Positions 12,903-27,037 of a DNA stretch of 64,000 bases are shown here, piece by piece. Both the position numbers and the translations under genes were made by a program. The first letter of the stretch is position 1, and each line of letters starts with the position of its first letter. The notes below the pieces were generated by a model. It was given only the letters and a program-made list of their open reading frames with translations, was not told the origin of the DNA and did not search any database. Source of the DNA: Promerops cafer (taxonomy: Eukaryota; Chordata; Aves; Passeriformes; Nectariniidae); contig VZSE01006608.1 of the NCBI GenBank assembly GCA_013398275.1, forward strand, positions 1,796,441-1,860,440, read 5' to 3'.

Positions 12903-15900
12903 CTAAAATAGAGAAAGATATGCAGAGGAGTTTTAATTTGGATCATTGAAAAACAAAAAGAAAACAAGAGTAAGAATTCCTAGACATTCCTGTACACTTG
13001 AAAATAGAATTTCCCCCCCAATAACCAAAATAACTTGATGCCCACTAGTATTTTCAAATGTGTACGCTAAAGCAGCACCCTTTACACCACTGCACCTCTG
13101 GTCATACTGCACATAGAATAACACTTAAATTTTAAATGAGGTTAGATACTTAAAAAATCAACATTCAACAATGAAAGACTTGAAGGAACCACAAGAAATA
13201 CTTACAGCTTGCATGTTTTGCCTTCTATTTAGAGATAAACATGTGACTTCTGGGACCCCATTTCTGGCTTTTTCCACCCCTAGCTATTTTCTCTGAACAT
13301 TTCAGTATGTAAATTCTAAACACAAAAGTAAAGAAGTCTCATTTCCTTTTGCAGTCCTTCTGCAATCCTTCCTCTCATGCAGAAATAAGCAATCTTGGCT
13401 GGGTTTTCTTCTTATGGGTGATTTTATATACCTATGACTCAAGCAACATATTAAAATATTTACCTTCTCAGCCTTATATAAAATCTTCCATTGAAACTTT
13501 CAAAGTGAGTGCCACACCAGCACTCAAAGGCAGGAGACACAAAGAAAGCATGCAAAATCCTATGACCCTCCTCTAAATATTCTAGTTAAACGATGCGTGA
13601 AATAAATTTAGATACCAGAGCCTATAGCCTATTCAAAGGGTATTCAAACAGAAATAATAGTCTTCTTGTCCTCCAGTAGCTCTGCTGCTGTGGCTCAGCA
13701 ACTGGCTGATCAGTGCCAGAATTTACTGCTTGGTTTCTCCCTGTCCTACTCCAAAATAATCTCTTTTGCTTCAGTCCTAGGGCTGGAATCTCGAACTGCA
13801 GCGCTAGTTGGCAAGGTGGACTCAGCCAACTCCAACTAACATGTACAGAGAAGACAGAGCATTTCCACTCTAACCACAACAAGAGCAACACATATTACTA
13901 CAAGGAACATACTGCAGCTCCTTGGTGAGAGTTAATCCACCAGAACAACATTTTGCATTCAAGTATGTAAAACACAATGCATTTGTCCACAGATGCTACA
14001 GTTTGTCCTCAGAAGCCCACATCTTGCTTTTGTCCAACAGGGAGAACCAGCAAACACTAGCAAGTGCTCCAAAGACCAGCCTCCCTATCTCCAACAACCC
14101 TGTTTTCAGCAAGAAAAAAACCATACAAATGGACACTACAGCCAAGCCAAGAAATGAAGCTGCTTCAGGAACAAGAAAACATGGAGAATCCAGAGTAACC
14201 TGACAGCCTGCTCTTCCAAACAGCCTGGAAGAATTAACGGCAGATTTTGGAAAGAACAGTTATAAATATCAAGGACTCCATCTCAGCCTAGTCTGTCCTC
14301 ATCTATCATCTTCATTCATGTTTTCAAGTGTGAGTGTGAAACTGAGAAGACTCTGCAATTAGATGACTAATGAACAAAAAATTAGCGAGCACTGCGGAAC
14401 TGCCAAGGTGAGAGGCTTGAGCTTAAAGTTCAACCAATGCAAAGATTAGGGTAAAATATACATAATCCTTTAGCCTAAGGATGGAGTTTGTTATTGAGGT
14501 GTTCCTAACCACGATGTCCAGCTTCCGAACACAAGAGCATTTATCAGTTCTGCACAAATAAATGTCACTTTTCAGGCTTTCAATCTCAGGACACAAGCAG
14601 AAACTGGAGCCAGTAAGAACATTTTGATCCTGGCAAAAGAAGTAGCTCCTAGTAAAAAAATATCACTGGCCTCTAAAAAAATGACAGTGATTTCCTCCAT
14701 CAAGTGACTCACAGCAACCCATCTATTTAATATTTCCTTGCAACCTTTTGTTTCTCCTCTCAGATTTTTATACACAATGCATGATGCAAAGTTTCAAATG
14801 ATCCAACAACCAGAGACATTGAGAAACGTTCATAAGCAAATACCCATAGTTAGAAATAGGTAAACAGCAAGCTTAAATGTAGCACTGTAAAAATCTAAGT
14901 CTTCAACATAGTTCCATCTTTTTTCTAACAAAAACCTCCTTAATTAGCCAAAAGGTAGTTTTAGTATGTGTAACAACTGATGACTATAATTTACATACAG
15001 AAGTACTATAACCTCAGTTCAAAACAGAGCCATATAGAGAACTTCACCAGGTTTTAGAAACAGGAGTTTCAGCATTCCAGTGTAGCAAGAGAACCTCTAA
15101 TTTCCTTGTAATGTCATTTAAGCTTTTAGCATTCACAAGTTACTGAACTATAAGTTACTCATAAACCCACAGTCAAATAATTATTTCTCGAAAGAGCACA
15201 CTAAAAGGGAAAGGTGAACTTCATGCCAACCTTGGACCTCCTGCAAGGTCTGCCAACAGGGTAACAGAAAAAGCCAGTATCAGTAATAAATGTGAGACAT
15301 GTTCAGTAATAGCAACTTTCAGCCACTATGAACTGTAGTTCGAACAAGCAAGAATCTAATTTATAAAGAGAGTCAACATCTGTTGAGTAACCCTGTGACA
15401 CTTTCAACCACAGCACACACACCAGAGTATCCCTTGCCAGAAAAAGCTTTAAAAAGGAACAAGAAAAGTTCTCAAAAACATAAACAAAACAAGGATGCAA
15501 GACAGCAAGCAAGAAACAGATGACGTTTAGCACAGGCAAGTACACACTACAGACAAAGTCCCTACACAGTTTTCCTTGCAAATCAAGTATCAAGTTACAA
15601 ATACATAACTATCTCATATCCATAAAGCGAATCTATGTTTTGGGTAGATTCATTTGCATTACAAGAGATGAAAAATGAATCCTTCTTTTTCATATGAGAT
15701 CTAACAAACCAAAGATTATTGTGCCACAGTCCTTGCTGAAGATCTGTATGTTTATTTCTCTATACACTCAGTCCTCAAAATCGAAGTCAGAATGCATACA
15801 ACCGAGTTCAAGGACTGAAGAATCCCAGGCTACTAAAAATTATTCAAGCACCATTTCCCTGGGGAATTTTTCATACAAGGTTTCTGCACAAAGTATCTCA

Positions 15901-16718
15901 AAGCATCATTTCCTGTTCTATGCAATTGCAAGGACATACAACAGATGCTTAAGTGCACTGTAAAATGCATACATTGTTTTTAATATTGTATTTAACCCTT
16001 CTTTCTGAGCAATGAAAGCATCCATGAAAAATCAAAGGCAGTATAAAGAACTACATGAATCATTGGCAGTTTAACATGCAGTAACAGAATTATGTAAAAT
16101 CAGTAAGCAGCACTGATGTTTGTAAATAGTATTCCCAATTAAAAGTAAGTCTCAAAGCAACAGCTTCCCATTATATCAGTCTAAAATAACAACTAAAAAA
16201 GCTAACACATCCAGCCTGCATGCTCTCTAGAGCCCCTCTAATTTTTCATCTTCTGATCAATTTACAGACCTGTACTGTACAAGCTAAAAATCCTTACATG
16301 ACACTTGCAGGCAACTGCAATCCAAGCTATAAATAAAGAATAGTTGTCTTGACTATCTAAACAGATAAATAGCAATGGTCTAAGTTCTGAACACCATCTT
16401 CATAGGTGAAAAATTCTGAACACAAGAAATAATTCATATATTGTACCATCTATCCTGGAAAAATCTTTCAAGCCCTTTTAAAGTTGGTATGAGCAATTGA
16501 TTTCTATCATTATTTTATGTTCAGTACCCAAATTCAAAATTATTTCTAAAGAAATGGGGCACGGGACTAGCGTTCAGATTTGCTACCTTTTTAAACTGTT
16601 TTGGTTTATGTGTTTCTTACCATACAGAATGCTTCACAAATAAATTATGCAAATAGAAGTCTCATTGTAGATGTAAGGGTTTCCCACACTACATTTTTCG
16701 GAGCCTACATCTGTATTT

Positions 16719-16795
16719 AAAAAACAAACTAAAACAAACAAACAAAACCCAACTCCCAAAGCAACCAAACGACCTCCCCCACCCCCAAACCATCC
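16719..16795. repeat. A/C-rich low-complexity patch
   Basis: Roughly 75 bp on the plus strand made almost only of A and C: a (CAAA)n-like start followed by C-rich runs. On the transcribed strand it becomes a G/U-rich stretch of intron RNA. No tail of a known retroelement is attached. Confidence 0.7.
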
Positions 16796-18030
16796 AGGGG
16801 ACTTATCTATCAGTACCTCAGTCACAACATGGAGACAGCCTATGCTAAGCAGCACCTGCTTCAGCTGCACTTAGCAAATGTTCAACTTTTAGCTCGTCTA
16901 CCAAGAAAAGTGATACCTGATACAGGCCTTCAGCTAGACACATATATGCAGAATAGAAAATGAGCTGATGTTACCCAATTTTACTGATTCAACAGTCGTC
17001 TTATGATTTTTAGGGCTTTTCAGTAACTACTGACATAAGCCAGAGCAAAAAAACATAGTTATTAATCCCTAAAAACCTTCCTGAGACACTGACAGGATAT
17101 TCCAAACGCTCTAATGCTGGACTCTGTTGAAAACAGGGATATTTCTTGTACAGGGTCATCTGCTTTCCCCAGTTATTGTACCCAATCACTGTAACTTAGC
17201 TAACTGCCCTGTTAAATATCAGCTATTGCAGAGAGAAAGGCTTTTCTAGAGCAGTCTGGCCTTATTTTAATGCAACAACAAAACAGATTCTTTAAAAAGC
17301 TAACAAAGAAGAAATAAAAAGGTCTTTTCTGGCTAAGACTACAGAATGTGTAAGAAAAAAAAGAACCTATAAGGCAACCATATAAAAGATTACACAACCT
17401 TTTCTGAGATATACTATCTCCATCTCATTTGCAGCATAGGAAGGCATATCAAGCACACAAAGACAGACAGTATTTTATCTTAGTAGCACCTGACAAGCAG
17501 GATCACTCACACAAGGTGTAAATTGAGTCTTTTTCTATCAGTTCTCAAGCTAATAAACCAAAATTTCAAGAAATGGGTCACATTTATAAAGCCAAATACC
17601 ACGATCATGTCTAAAGATGTAGCGAGGTAGTTTCTAATGTGTTTTTAAATCAAACTGGAATGCACAAATAGCATCTTATACAAAAGTTACTCCCAGTTGA
17701 AGAAAAGTAATTACTGACACAAAGGTGACATTTTAAGTAAATCCCTCTTCCAGGTATTCAGAACACAGCTTCTTCTAAAAACAAATAAATCAGTTCCATC
17801 ACTTTTAGCCTCAGGAAATATATTCATTTTTTACTGAGAAAAATCACTGCAGAGAGACCAGCAGGAAAACTGGAACATAGAGAACACCAAACCCAAATCA
17901 TTTTAGGCTTCTGTGTCCAATACCCACTTGTCCAAACTTCTGACTGACTTTTACGTTTACCAAAACTTGTAATCTTGCCCTGAATAGGTAAGATGTTGAC
18001 AGAGACAGACATTCAGGCGGGAAATATAAC

Positions 18031-18052
18031 CTGTCAGTATATACACTGACAG
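18031..18052. repeat. Perfect 8-bp inverted repeat (CTGTCAGT / ACTGACAG)
   Basis: Two 8-base arms flank a 6-base spacer ATATAC. Each arm contains CTGTCA/TGACAG, the core bound by MEIS/TGIF-type TALE homeodomain proteins, so it could be a paired site or a chance hairpin. Confidence 0.45.
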
Positions 18053-18364
18053 TGTCCTTCCTTTAAAGGAGTGTTTCATCATTTTATGTCCTTGAAAGAT
18101 GGCTACAGAGTGTAATCAACACTATTCTCCAAACTCACATAGATGGTCAGAAATCAGTCTGCCAAACTGGTGAGATATGAGGAAATCTATAAAAATACTT
18201 GATGTAAGATTGTGGATGGTAACTGACACCATAAAAAAAAAGCATCTAGAATTTGCAGAAAGCAAAAGAGGCAAAAAAAAAAAAAACCTGAGAAAAACAC
18301 CAATTGAATATTTAACAGCTGTACATGCTAGACTTGTTAAAAAACTCTCAGCTGAATTCCAAAG

Positions 18365-18386
18365 ATGCATGCAGCAGTGCATGCAT
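18365..18386. repeat. Perfect 8-bp inverted repeat (ATGCATGC / GCATGCAT)
   Basis: Two arms, each itself nearly palindromic, flank the spacer AGCAGT. The arms are alternating purine-pyrimidine sequence and contain ATGCAT. No mobile element is visible around them. Confidence 0.45.
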
Positions 18387-21300
18387 AATACCAAAGTTGC
18401 CCCTTCTTTACTAACATCAAAATTAGCATACACAGTTAATTAACAAATATCCCAAATGTTTCTGTATTTTTAGTGTCAAACTGGAGCATTCATTTTTGCA
18501 TGCTACTCCAGTGTCACTGATCACACTAAGCAAGCAACAAGGTCAAAAAAAAGTAGTAATGTTTAATTTATGTATAGATTTAAGCTGATGGAAGATAATA
18601 AACAGTAATTAACTGTTCCTACCTACATGCTCTACCTACTTCAATCTAAAAGTACATCCTTTTTTTGGTCCACATTCTAAAGTACAAACATTACTTGGGC
18701 ATGGCCAAATGTAATCAATGCCTGTCAAAGGGATCTTTGCCAAGCAGAAATAGATCACTGTAAGTTAAAAATAAAAGTTTCCCTCTATCCAATAATGAGC
18801 TGAACTCTCAACATACAACTAGAATGCAATACAGATTCACAGCACAATATACTCAACCTAACAGTATCGACCATATATTTATGTGATTGCTGACATTTAC
18901 TATGTGCTGATACACAGTAGCAAAATCAGTTCACTCCACTGAGAAAGCCTTTATCTACAGAGTGACACTGTAAGAGTGTTCCCCAAACAGAAAAATCAGA
19001 CAGTTTGAGACAGACACGTACTGAAGCACAGAAGATTCCTACCCCAGAACATCTCTTAAGGATTCCTCTTTGCAGAAGGGGCTACATGGAAATGGATCCC
19101 ACTCAACGGATCTCTGACTGGCAGCAAGACCCTTGGAGCACAAGGCAGAAGGTATCTGTCTCCATCCTGGCCACTTCAGTGCTATATATTTAAGAAACCT
19201 GCAGGAAGGGCTTGGTTGCTCAGTGCTTGTAACTGCTGAGCCTGTTTTCAGTAGTTACCAAGAGGAGGCTGCCTCATCACAAAGCACCTGAAAGTGGAAA
19301 TGGAGATGTAAACAAACTCTCAAAGCTCTAAAGATCAAACAGCTACAGAACCACACTCACCACAAGACGAGATGTGGAGATAAACACAGCCTGAGTCCAC
19401 ACACATAAAACCATCAGTAGATAGCACTAACAGAGACAGATAAAGCTGGTCTAGTCAGGGCCCTCACTCTGGGGTCACTGCTGTCTGGTTTTGGAACTGG
19501 GGGCACAGCTCTTCTTCCATGCTACAGGTCTTTGTGAAGCAGAGGTGGGGAGGGGGAAGAAAAAATAGAAGAGTTTCCAGAGGAAGACTTCAACTCCCAA
19601 ACTCAGGGAAAGCATTAGCACTCAGAATCACTGGGGTCCCCATTCATCTCTTATTGGGCAAGTGTAACGCATGCATGAAGCACAGGACATTTGCTGAGAC
19701 ACCCCAACACTAACATTTCTCTTGTACTGCAGCTGAGTGGGATGCACCAACTGGAAAGGGTAATAGAGGCAAACAAACTGAAGAATTCAACTACCACTAG
19801 AACAAGATGCAAATCCTTTGTAACTACAAGTGGAGACTTCTACTACAATTAATGGTTCAATATCAAACAACAGGAAAACAGAAACAGATTATTAGTCATC
19901 ACAATAAGACTAAAGGGAAGACAGGTAATTCCATTCCTCCTGTTTGCTGCTCACCTGGGCTGGCGAGGTGGGAGCCACCAGCAGCCACCAAGTAACAGCA
20001 AGGTGGTCTCCATGAGCCACTCCTCCTCTCTTAGCCCCCTCATGGGTCTTGCAGAGACCCACAATGACACAATTCAGAGCAAGGGAAGGCAATAAAGATG
20101 TGAGCATCACAGGTCTAGGTGTGTCCCTCACTGAAGCTCATCTCTTATCACTAACACAGCATTATGGCACTAAGCCTGGGTCCTTTTTGGTGGACTAACC
20201 AAACTGTATTCAGGCATGTGTTAGGACATAATCCTGGGAGCAAACCTACCTGTATTTTAGGACTGTGAATCTCACCCAGATGAAATTGAAGCTGGTATAG
20301 TTCAGTAACAAAGGCAGCAGCTGCCTGCCTGCAGCAGAGGTTAGTGAGGACACCAAACTTTGAAGTGTATCTCAGGACTGAATGCTCTAATTCAATAAAA
20401 TACAAAAATCATATCCTCAAACCAAGACCAGGTAATGAGAAAGGCAACTAGATGGCAATACATGACTACTCCCAGTGCATGAAGTAAGTGGGAAATCTGT
20501 GACCTTTCAAAACCAAGGCATCTGTGCCAGCATGGCAGATGGCTGCGAGGCACTGGGAAGGAAAGATAAAATTCTGTCAAGCACCATGCAGGCTACAGAG
20601 CTGTCTTGGGCTTGGAAGCAGGACAGAGGGATACATGTTTCTGTGTACTTTCTGTCTACTTCTGTACTATTAGCATTGTAGTAAACAGTCATTCAAAGGA
20701 GAAACAGCATTTTCAAGATAAAGGATTTCAGTTCTCATAAGGGTCAAGGCATACACAGAAAATAAACAGTAAAAACCTCCATGTGTGTATGATTTATTAC
20801 ACAGCTCAAACTTGCCTTACTGCACTCTACTGTTCTTGAAAGGTGGCTCTGGAAAGCAGTTGGTGCTCATGTCAGTCTCATCACTATTCCACAAGACCTA
20901 AAAAGCAAAGCTGAAGGCTATCTACAGCAAGGATGATCTCAAAAATGTCCCCTCCATGTGTCTGTTCAACTGAAAATTTTTCAGTTTACCTGGCTGTGGA
21001 TTAAAAGCACTAACACCCCAAGTGGTTCTGCAAACTGAGCCTAGCTAGACATACTTGCTTGAATGAAAACAGCTTCCAGCTTCCTGGGCCAGGTGAGATT
21101 CAGACAGAATTCTACTTCAAAGTAAGGAAAATTCCAACTTACTAAGTCTGCCTAGACTTAAAGTAACTTTTTTCTTTTTCTACACAGCACAAGCTCTGGT
21201 TTTCTCATACAGTAGTTCCGATAGATGGACCTTTTGAATAATGCTCCTAACTTCACCAAAACCACGATCATGTCTGGTATGACTAGTGCTCCACCACTTC

Positions 21301-24300
21301 TTAAACAGGATTTCTCCACACTTAGCCCCTAACCCCTGAATCATCCACAAACAAACATAAACTAGCTTCTCAGATCTCCCTTTTACCTCTAGATAGTACC
21401 AAGTTTAGCATATTTCAATTCATTAATCTACCATACGTCTATTTTAATTTTATACACATATATACACACAAAAAACCATACTGTATTGAGTGGGTACATA
21501 TATATACATATATTTTTAGTAACTTGTACACATCCAAAAAGTGTGCTAATTGACTGGGATTCTTTGCAAAGCTAATTAAGTGCACTTCAGATAATAATTT
21601 TTACTGCCACAGAGTAACAGCCCATTTCAAGCAACAGCACTAAGACACAGAGTAAAAAGTATATAATGAAAAACTTCTCAAGACAGAGATGCAAACTATT
21701 TTCATGATGTGTTTTGTTTGTATCTTGAATTTTGTTATTCATAACAACAAATATGGAGTTTGTAATATTAAATTTAGTCAGAAAAACATTAACAACAAAG
21801 AGAAATTGAGTGCTTCCTTGTTTTCTTACAGAACCATTAGCAAAAGCCTCCCCTCTTAACAGCTACATCCTTAAACTGGAAAGAAAGGAAACATCTGCAG
21901 GGCTGGTAGCTAGCAACTGCAAAATATCATGTGATCTTAATTTAGCTAAATTGAAAATCTTTCTACTCTGCTTGTTCTGTCATTGCTTGTTAATAGGAAA
22001 TTCTCTGTCCTCACCTTATACAGTGTAATCTGGAAATATGAGAAACAGGAGACAAAGAAAGCATGCTTCTGCTCCTCAGCACTGAAGAAATGTTTGAGGT
22101 TACTCCATGCAAGATACAAGAGTCTTCTCAGCAGTCTAACAGAAGTGGTAAGAGCACCCTGCAGTCACCAGCTGTCAAGAGCTGCTTTATACTGCCTCTT
22201 TCAACATATAGGAATTTTTTCAGATCCAAGACTATAAGCTGCCCCACTCTGCTTCTGACAAATGGGGAGAGGACAATATGAAACGTCAACTCTGTCCCCC
22301 GATAAGTACACTACTGCAAAAATAGGAACAAGTTTCAATGAAGTTTGTACTCGTTCTGCTTTCTAGAATAACCTGGGCTTTACCAAACACACAAGATACC
22401 AGATAGTTTCCACTACACTTCCACCACAGTATAACCACAAATGTATTTACATGTGAAACAGCTTTGCAGAAGCCTTCAAGAAAACCAAAACCACTGCACA
22501 ATGTAAAATCACAGAAATCACCTCCACAGACCCCATTTCAGTAAACTGATGATCCACAGTTGAAACTATTACCACCCCTGAAACTACCTACAGATTTCCT
22601 ACCCTTCATAGTGTTTTACTCCGCTGTAGCCAGAGATTATGTCTTTAATCAAAAAATTATTAACTCTACAAGGGACACAGTTAAATTTGACCAAACCACC
22701 CAAGAGAACAACCACTTTTCCACAGCTTCTTTGTCCCTATGGCAAACCTCTGTCGTGACTAGGCTACTCCAGGATGCAGCCACAACACTGAGTAAGGGCT
22801 TTACTGCTTTTGGGCTGAGCAGTGAGTGGGACAGTGCATCCTTATACCTGCTCTCTATTGAATGTAAGCATGAGGCTAACCTTCTCTTACTGAAACTACT
22901 GAACTTTTCAACATAAACAGAATATGCTCATTTCTGTTCTAAAAACAAGAAAATGAGGTCATTTAGAGACTAGACACATCACTTCATCTGCATCAGTGCA
23001 TCACTGCACCTGCTGGTAATTCAAGGTGTTAAGGCTTAAGCTCATTCAATACTACACTACGGCAGCTCTACTTGGGATTTTATTTCATGTATATATCAGA
23101 AAAGTCTCTTGACCTGCCCAAAACCAAACAGAAACCTTTGGAAGATCAGGGATTTGATCCTTCAATGTCAAACCTAAACAGTAGCCTTAAAAACATGGTT
23201 ATTGCTCCTGGGTTGTTATTCCAGAATTTGACTCCGTTTGTAGAAGATTTACCTAGACATATGGGGGGAGTTTTAAGAACAACTGTGTGTATCAAGGCTA
23301 AAAAACAGCACAGGAATTTTAATGCAGAGAACATGGCTCAAAACACCACAAAAAAGACCAAAGCGTTAAGATTCTTTAGCCCTCTACATACACAGCTTCC
23401 CTCTGCAAAAATAACATCTAAATAAATCTACATACAGCATGAGATACTCAGTGTTAAAGCTTTCTAATACAGTGACTTATTAATAAAATCCTGCAAACTC
23501 ACCACTTAAAAACAATCCTGGTCCTGTATTTCAAGACATTTCATTTCATTCTATATAATGCGCAAATCAACACACTCTTACGTTTCAAAGCCCTAAACTT
23601 GGAAGTAAAAAGGCTTGTCCATTGTAAAGCAAAATAAAGTAAAATTAGCATACACAGATGCAAAGCCACATATCCAAACACCCAAATTAAATTATGACCG
23701 ACCTCCAAATTTGTAATCTATTGTGCATATATAACAGAGGAAAAAAAGCAGCCTTTTCAGTGAATAACTTCTTTTACAAAGATACAATGCACAGGAAAAT
23801 GCTTAAAAAGGAGTGTGAAGTCATTAACCCGAAAAAATATATTAAATCTTTATGCCCAGAGATGTCACTAAGAGGATAAAGGGGAGAAAGTTGTCCACAC
23901 GATTTTCAGTTTACCTGCAAATCCAAAAGCTTCTGAACGTTGACTTACGACACGATCATATGTGACCTGCATGCATTTCCTCACAGTTTGCATTGCGTAT
24001 GTCAGTAAGAATGGTTGATATAGGTCACTAAATCTACATTTGTTTCTCTGTCTGGAGGTTGGAGTGGGGAGAGAGAAGAAATCTATTCTAACACAAATCT
24101 ATTTGCTTATTTAAGAACTACTTGTCTTTGTATGCCTATTATTGTGGCTTGAATTGCTCGCTGTTGCCAAGTTATTTCCCTGTACTTCTGGACATTACAA
24201 AATGTTTCTCCAGCAATGTGAATTTCCACAATGAGTTAAGTCACCAGCTGTTTCACGCAATGATTTTACACTTTTTGCTTAAACAGAAAACAGCACACCC

Positions 24301-26902
24301 TGCACTGCTACCAAGACAGATTTTTATCATATTGCCTCCCTCCCTCTCCGAGGCAGCAGATGAACAGAAGTAAGAGCACCGTAAGATAACAAATATCACA
24401 TTTCAAAACCATTATCGGCTGCAAATATCTCAGCAGAAATGCAGACACCTTTGTTATTTCATCCTCCAAGTGACACATTTGGAAGACCAAAAAGCATTTT
24501 TAATGTTATTGGAGATTCTCCGGAGGAAGGGAAATAGCTGCAGTGCAGCAGCTCCTGCAGTACTGCTGCGTTCTGGGGCTTAAACGAAGGTGATGCGAGA
24601 GCTGGGCTTGCACCACAACATCACATTCTCACCCACTGCCTGCAATAATGAACTCCAGCTAAAAGAACAGAAATCAAACACCTTGGCTGCTAGGTCACCG
24701 CATAATAACAAACCTCCATGTACATCAAAACAGTCTCTGATGAGAAGGTTTCTCCAAGACCAACAACTGCAATGATGAGGCCCACCCTGTGCAGTGAAAT
24801 TTGACCAACTGCAAGTTTACAGAACTTGCAAAATACTTACCCCGGCTGAAAAACCCGAGATTTAAGAATTTACATGGCTGAAAGAACATTAGCATTATTT
24901 TTAGAGGCTAGGGTGCAGCATTAAGTTAAAAAGAAGAAGCCTGATGCAGTTCATCAAAGAACCAATGAGAACAGGACATGAGAAGATCTGATCTGCTCCC
25001 GTCAAACTAACAGAAGTCTGCTGAGAGCACAGTGCTGACCTATGCTCTGTGCTGGTAAGAAGACAACCTACACTCAATTTGTGGTCTACTGTTTCCTATC
25101 TAACACATGAAAGAAAGGCAATTGTGATAAAAGGAGGGAAAAAACCCCAAACCACTGTATCACCTAATTTATATTACCTACCAGTACTTCTTCCAGCCAT
25201 CTGAAGCAGTGGTATTTATTGTTTTAGGCACACTTGGTCTACTGCATCTCACCATGGCCACAAGGTCAACTGACATACCAGGCATCTCCAGAGTCTGCTC
25301 ACATGCTGGAGACTCAAAAAGGACATCCTTACAAGGACAGAGGGAGTATCTCCTATTACATCTTACTGAGGATGAGTCTAGTTCATAGTTACTGAGGAAA
25401 AAGATTACCTACCTGTTCCATACATTCATTGAGGAACTCCTCTTGGACCACAGCTAGCATGCTAAGCTATGACTCCAAGACTACAGCTCCATGAACACCA
25501 AACTATCATATGAAAAAAAACTGTCTTAACTTTTTAAGGCACTCTCACCCTCTCTTTTTTCTTCTTTAAGAAAAAATACTAGAAATTGCTTGTTTACTAA
25601 GACCAGACTATATTAAAAATAGGATTAATCATCTATGATACTATACTGTCAGGGCAGTCTGGATAAGTACAAACATAAATTTCCACATAAAGCTGTGCAC
25701 CAAGGTCCCACATACGATACAAACTTTTTACCTACTACTCTGCTTCACTAATTCTACATCTGCAGTCATGCTGAAGCTCTGAATTGCCAGTAAGACACTT
25801 GCACTTGAATCTACCCCATGTTCCACAAGACAACTGTCACAGACAATATATGCAAGAATCAAGACACTTTGGTACTTTGCAATAATTCATTTTAAGAAAT
25901 ATTTTTAACACAGGTTGTGCAGCTCTCCCATGAACAAAAAGTAAAGGATGAAAAACCGCAAGCAATCAAGTTTGTCACTGAAGGCTTCTGAGTTGTTATT
26001 TATAGATCATCACGTGATAGCCATCAATCCATCCAACATTTAGACTAAAAACTGTAATTCACTGATGCCAACAGAACTTCACTGATTTACATCACAGAAT
26101 AATTTTATTTTAAGGGTTTTTGTTTTAGTATGAAACACTGCATATCCTTTGAAAAGATTCTAATACATGTAACAGCTTGCTGTATCAGAGTGCAAAAGGC
26201 AACTGTGCCCAGCTATAGTAACTTCTATGTCACACCATGAAAACACTTTTTCTAAAATTCAAACCACCACGACAGACAGAAGAAAATATCCCTGCAATTT
26301 CATACTTGCTCAGTTCCTGTTTTAAAAAATAAGTTTGGGAACTAAATGCTGCAGAGCCAAGGGAGTGGAGGGCGAACAAGAAAAAAAAAGGAAATCTTTA
26401 GAATGACTGCAACCTAATTTGAGATATTATTAGTGACACAAACTTCAGAGGTCACCCATCTGCTTTCTAACCAGCAGCCTGCTGGGGCACTGTGAGGTGG
26501 GAAAGGTGGAGAGCAGCACTGCTGTGTGGAGCAGCAGGCACCTCTCCCCAGGCCTGGCAGCTTCCACTTCTGCCATGGCATTTCAATGCAGCAGGAACAG
26601 AGCAGCTGCTCTATAATATCCCATAGATGAACTTCCAGCTCCATTTCAAAGAAAAGTATCAGCAACAGTTCACTAAATTGTATAGTTTACAGAGACTGGA
26701 CTTGAGTTAAAGTAAACAAAACAACCCCAAACACACATAACAACTGCACAGTCTACTTAATAAAATCTAGCAAGATCAAACAGTTCTGCACCATTACTAC
26801 CTCAAGCATGCAATTAATTCAGGGTATACTGATCTAAAGCTTGTTTCTTCTTTCCATATTGGTATGAAACAGATTTTAGATTACATGAACCCTGTTCGGC
26901 AT

Positions 26903-27037
26903 TGGGCTGAGGGGTTTTTGGTGCTTTTTGTTGTTGGGGTTTTTGTTTGGTTTGGATTTGATTGAAGGGGTTTTTTTTGAAGGGGTAAGTGTTTGGGATT
27001 TGGTTTGGGGCGGGGGGGGGAGTGTTTTGGCTTTTTT
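26903..27037. repeat. G/T-rich low-complexity patch
   Basis: About 135 bp on the plus strand dominated by G and T, with repeated GGGGTTTTT and TTTGGTTTGG blocks and a final run of nine G. It is the mirror-strand version of the A/C-rich patches elsewhere in the intron. The spaced GGGG runs could form long-loop quadruplexes on the template strand. Confidence 0.7.

Noticed and set aside
22560..22916. 118-codon plus-strand frame in intron 1
   Set aside because: Starts at TTG and has no recognisable motif; its length is plausible by chance over 64 kb in six frames.
26903..27037. Interstitial telomere repeat
   Set aside because: The G/T blocks are irregular and contain no TTAGGG array.
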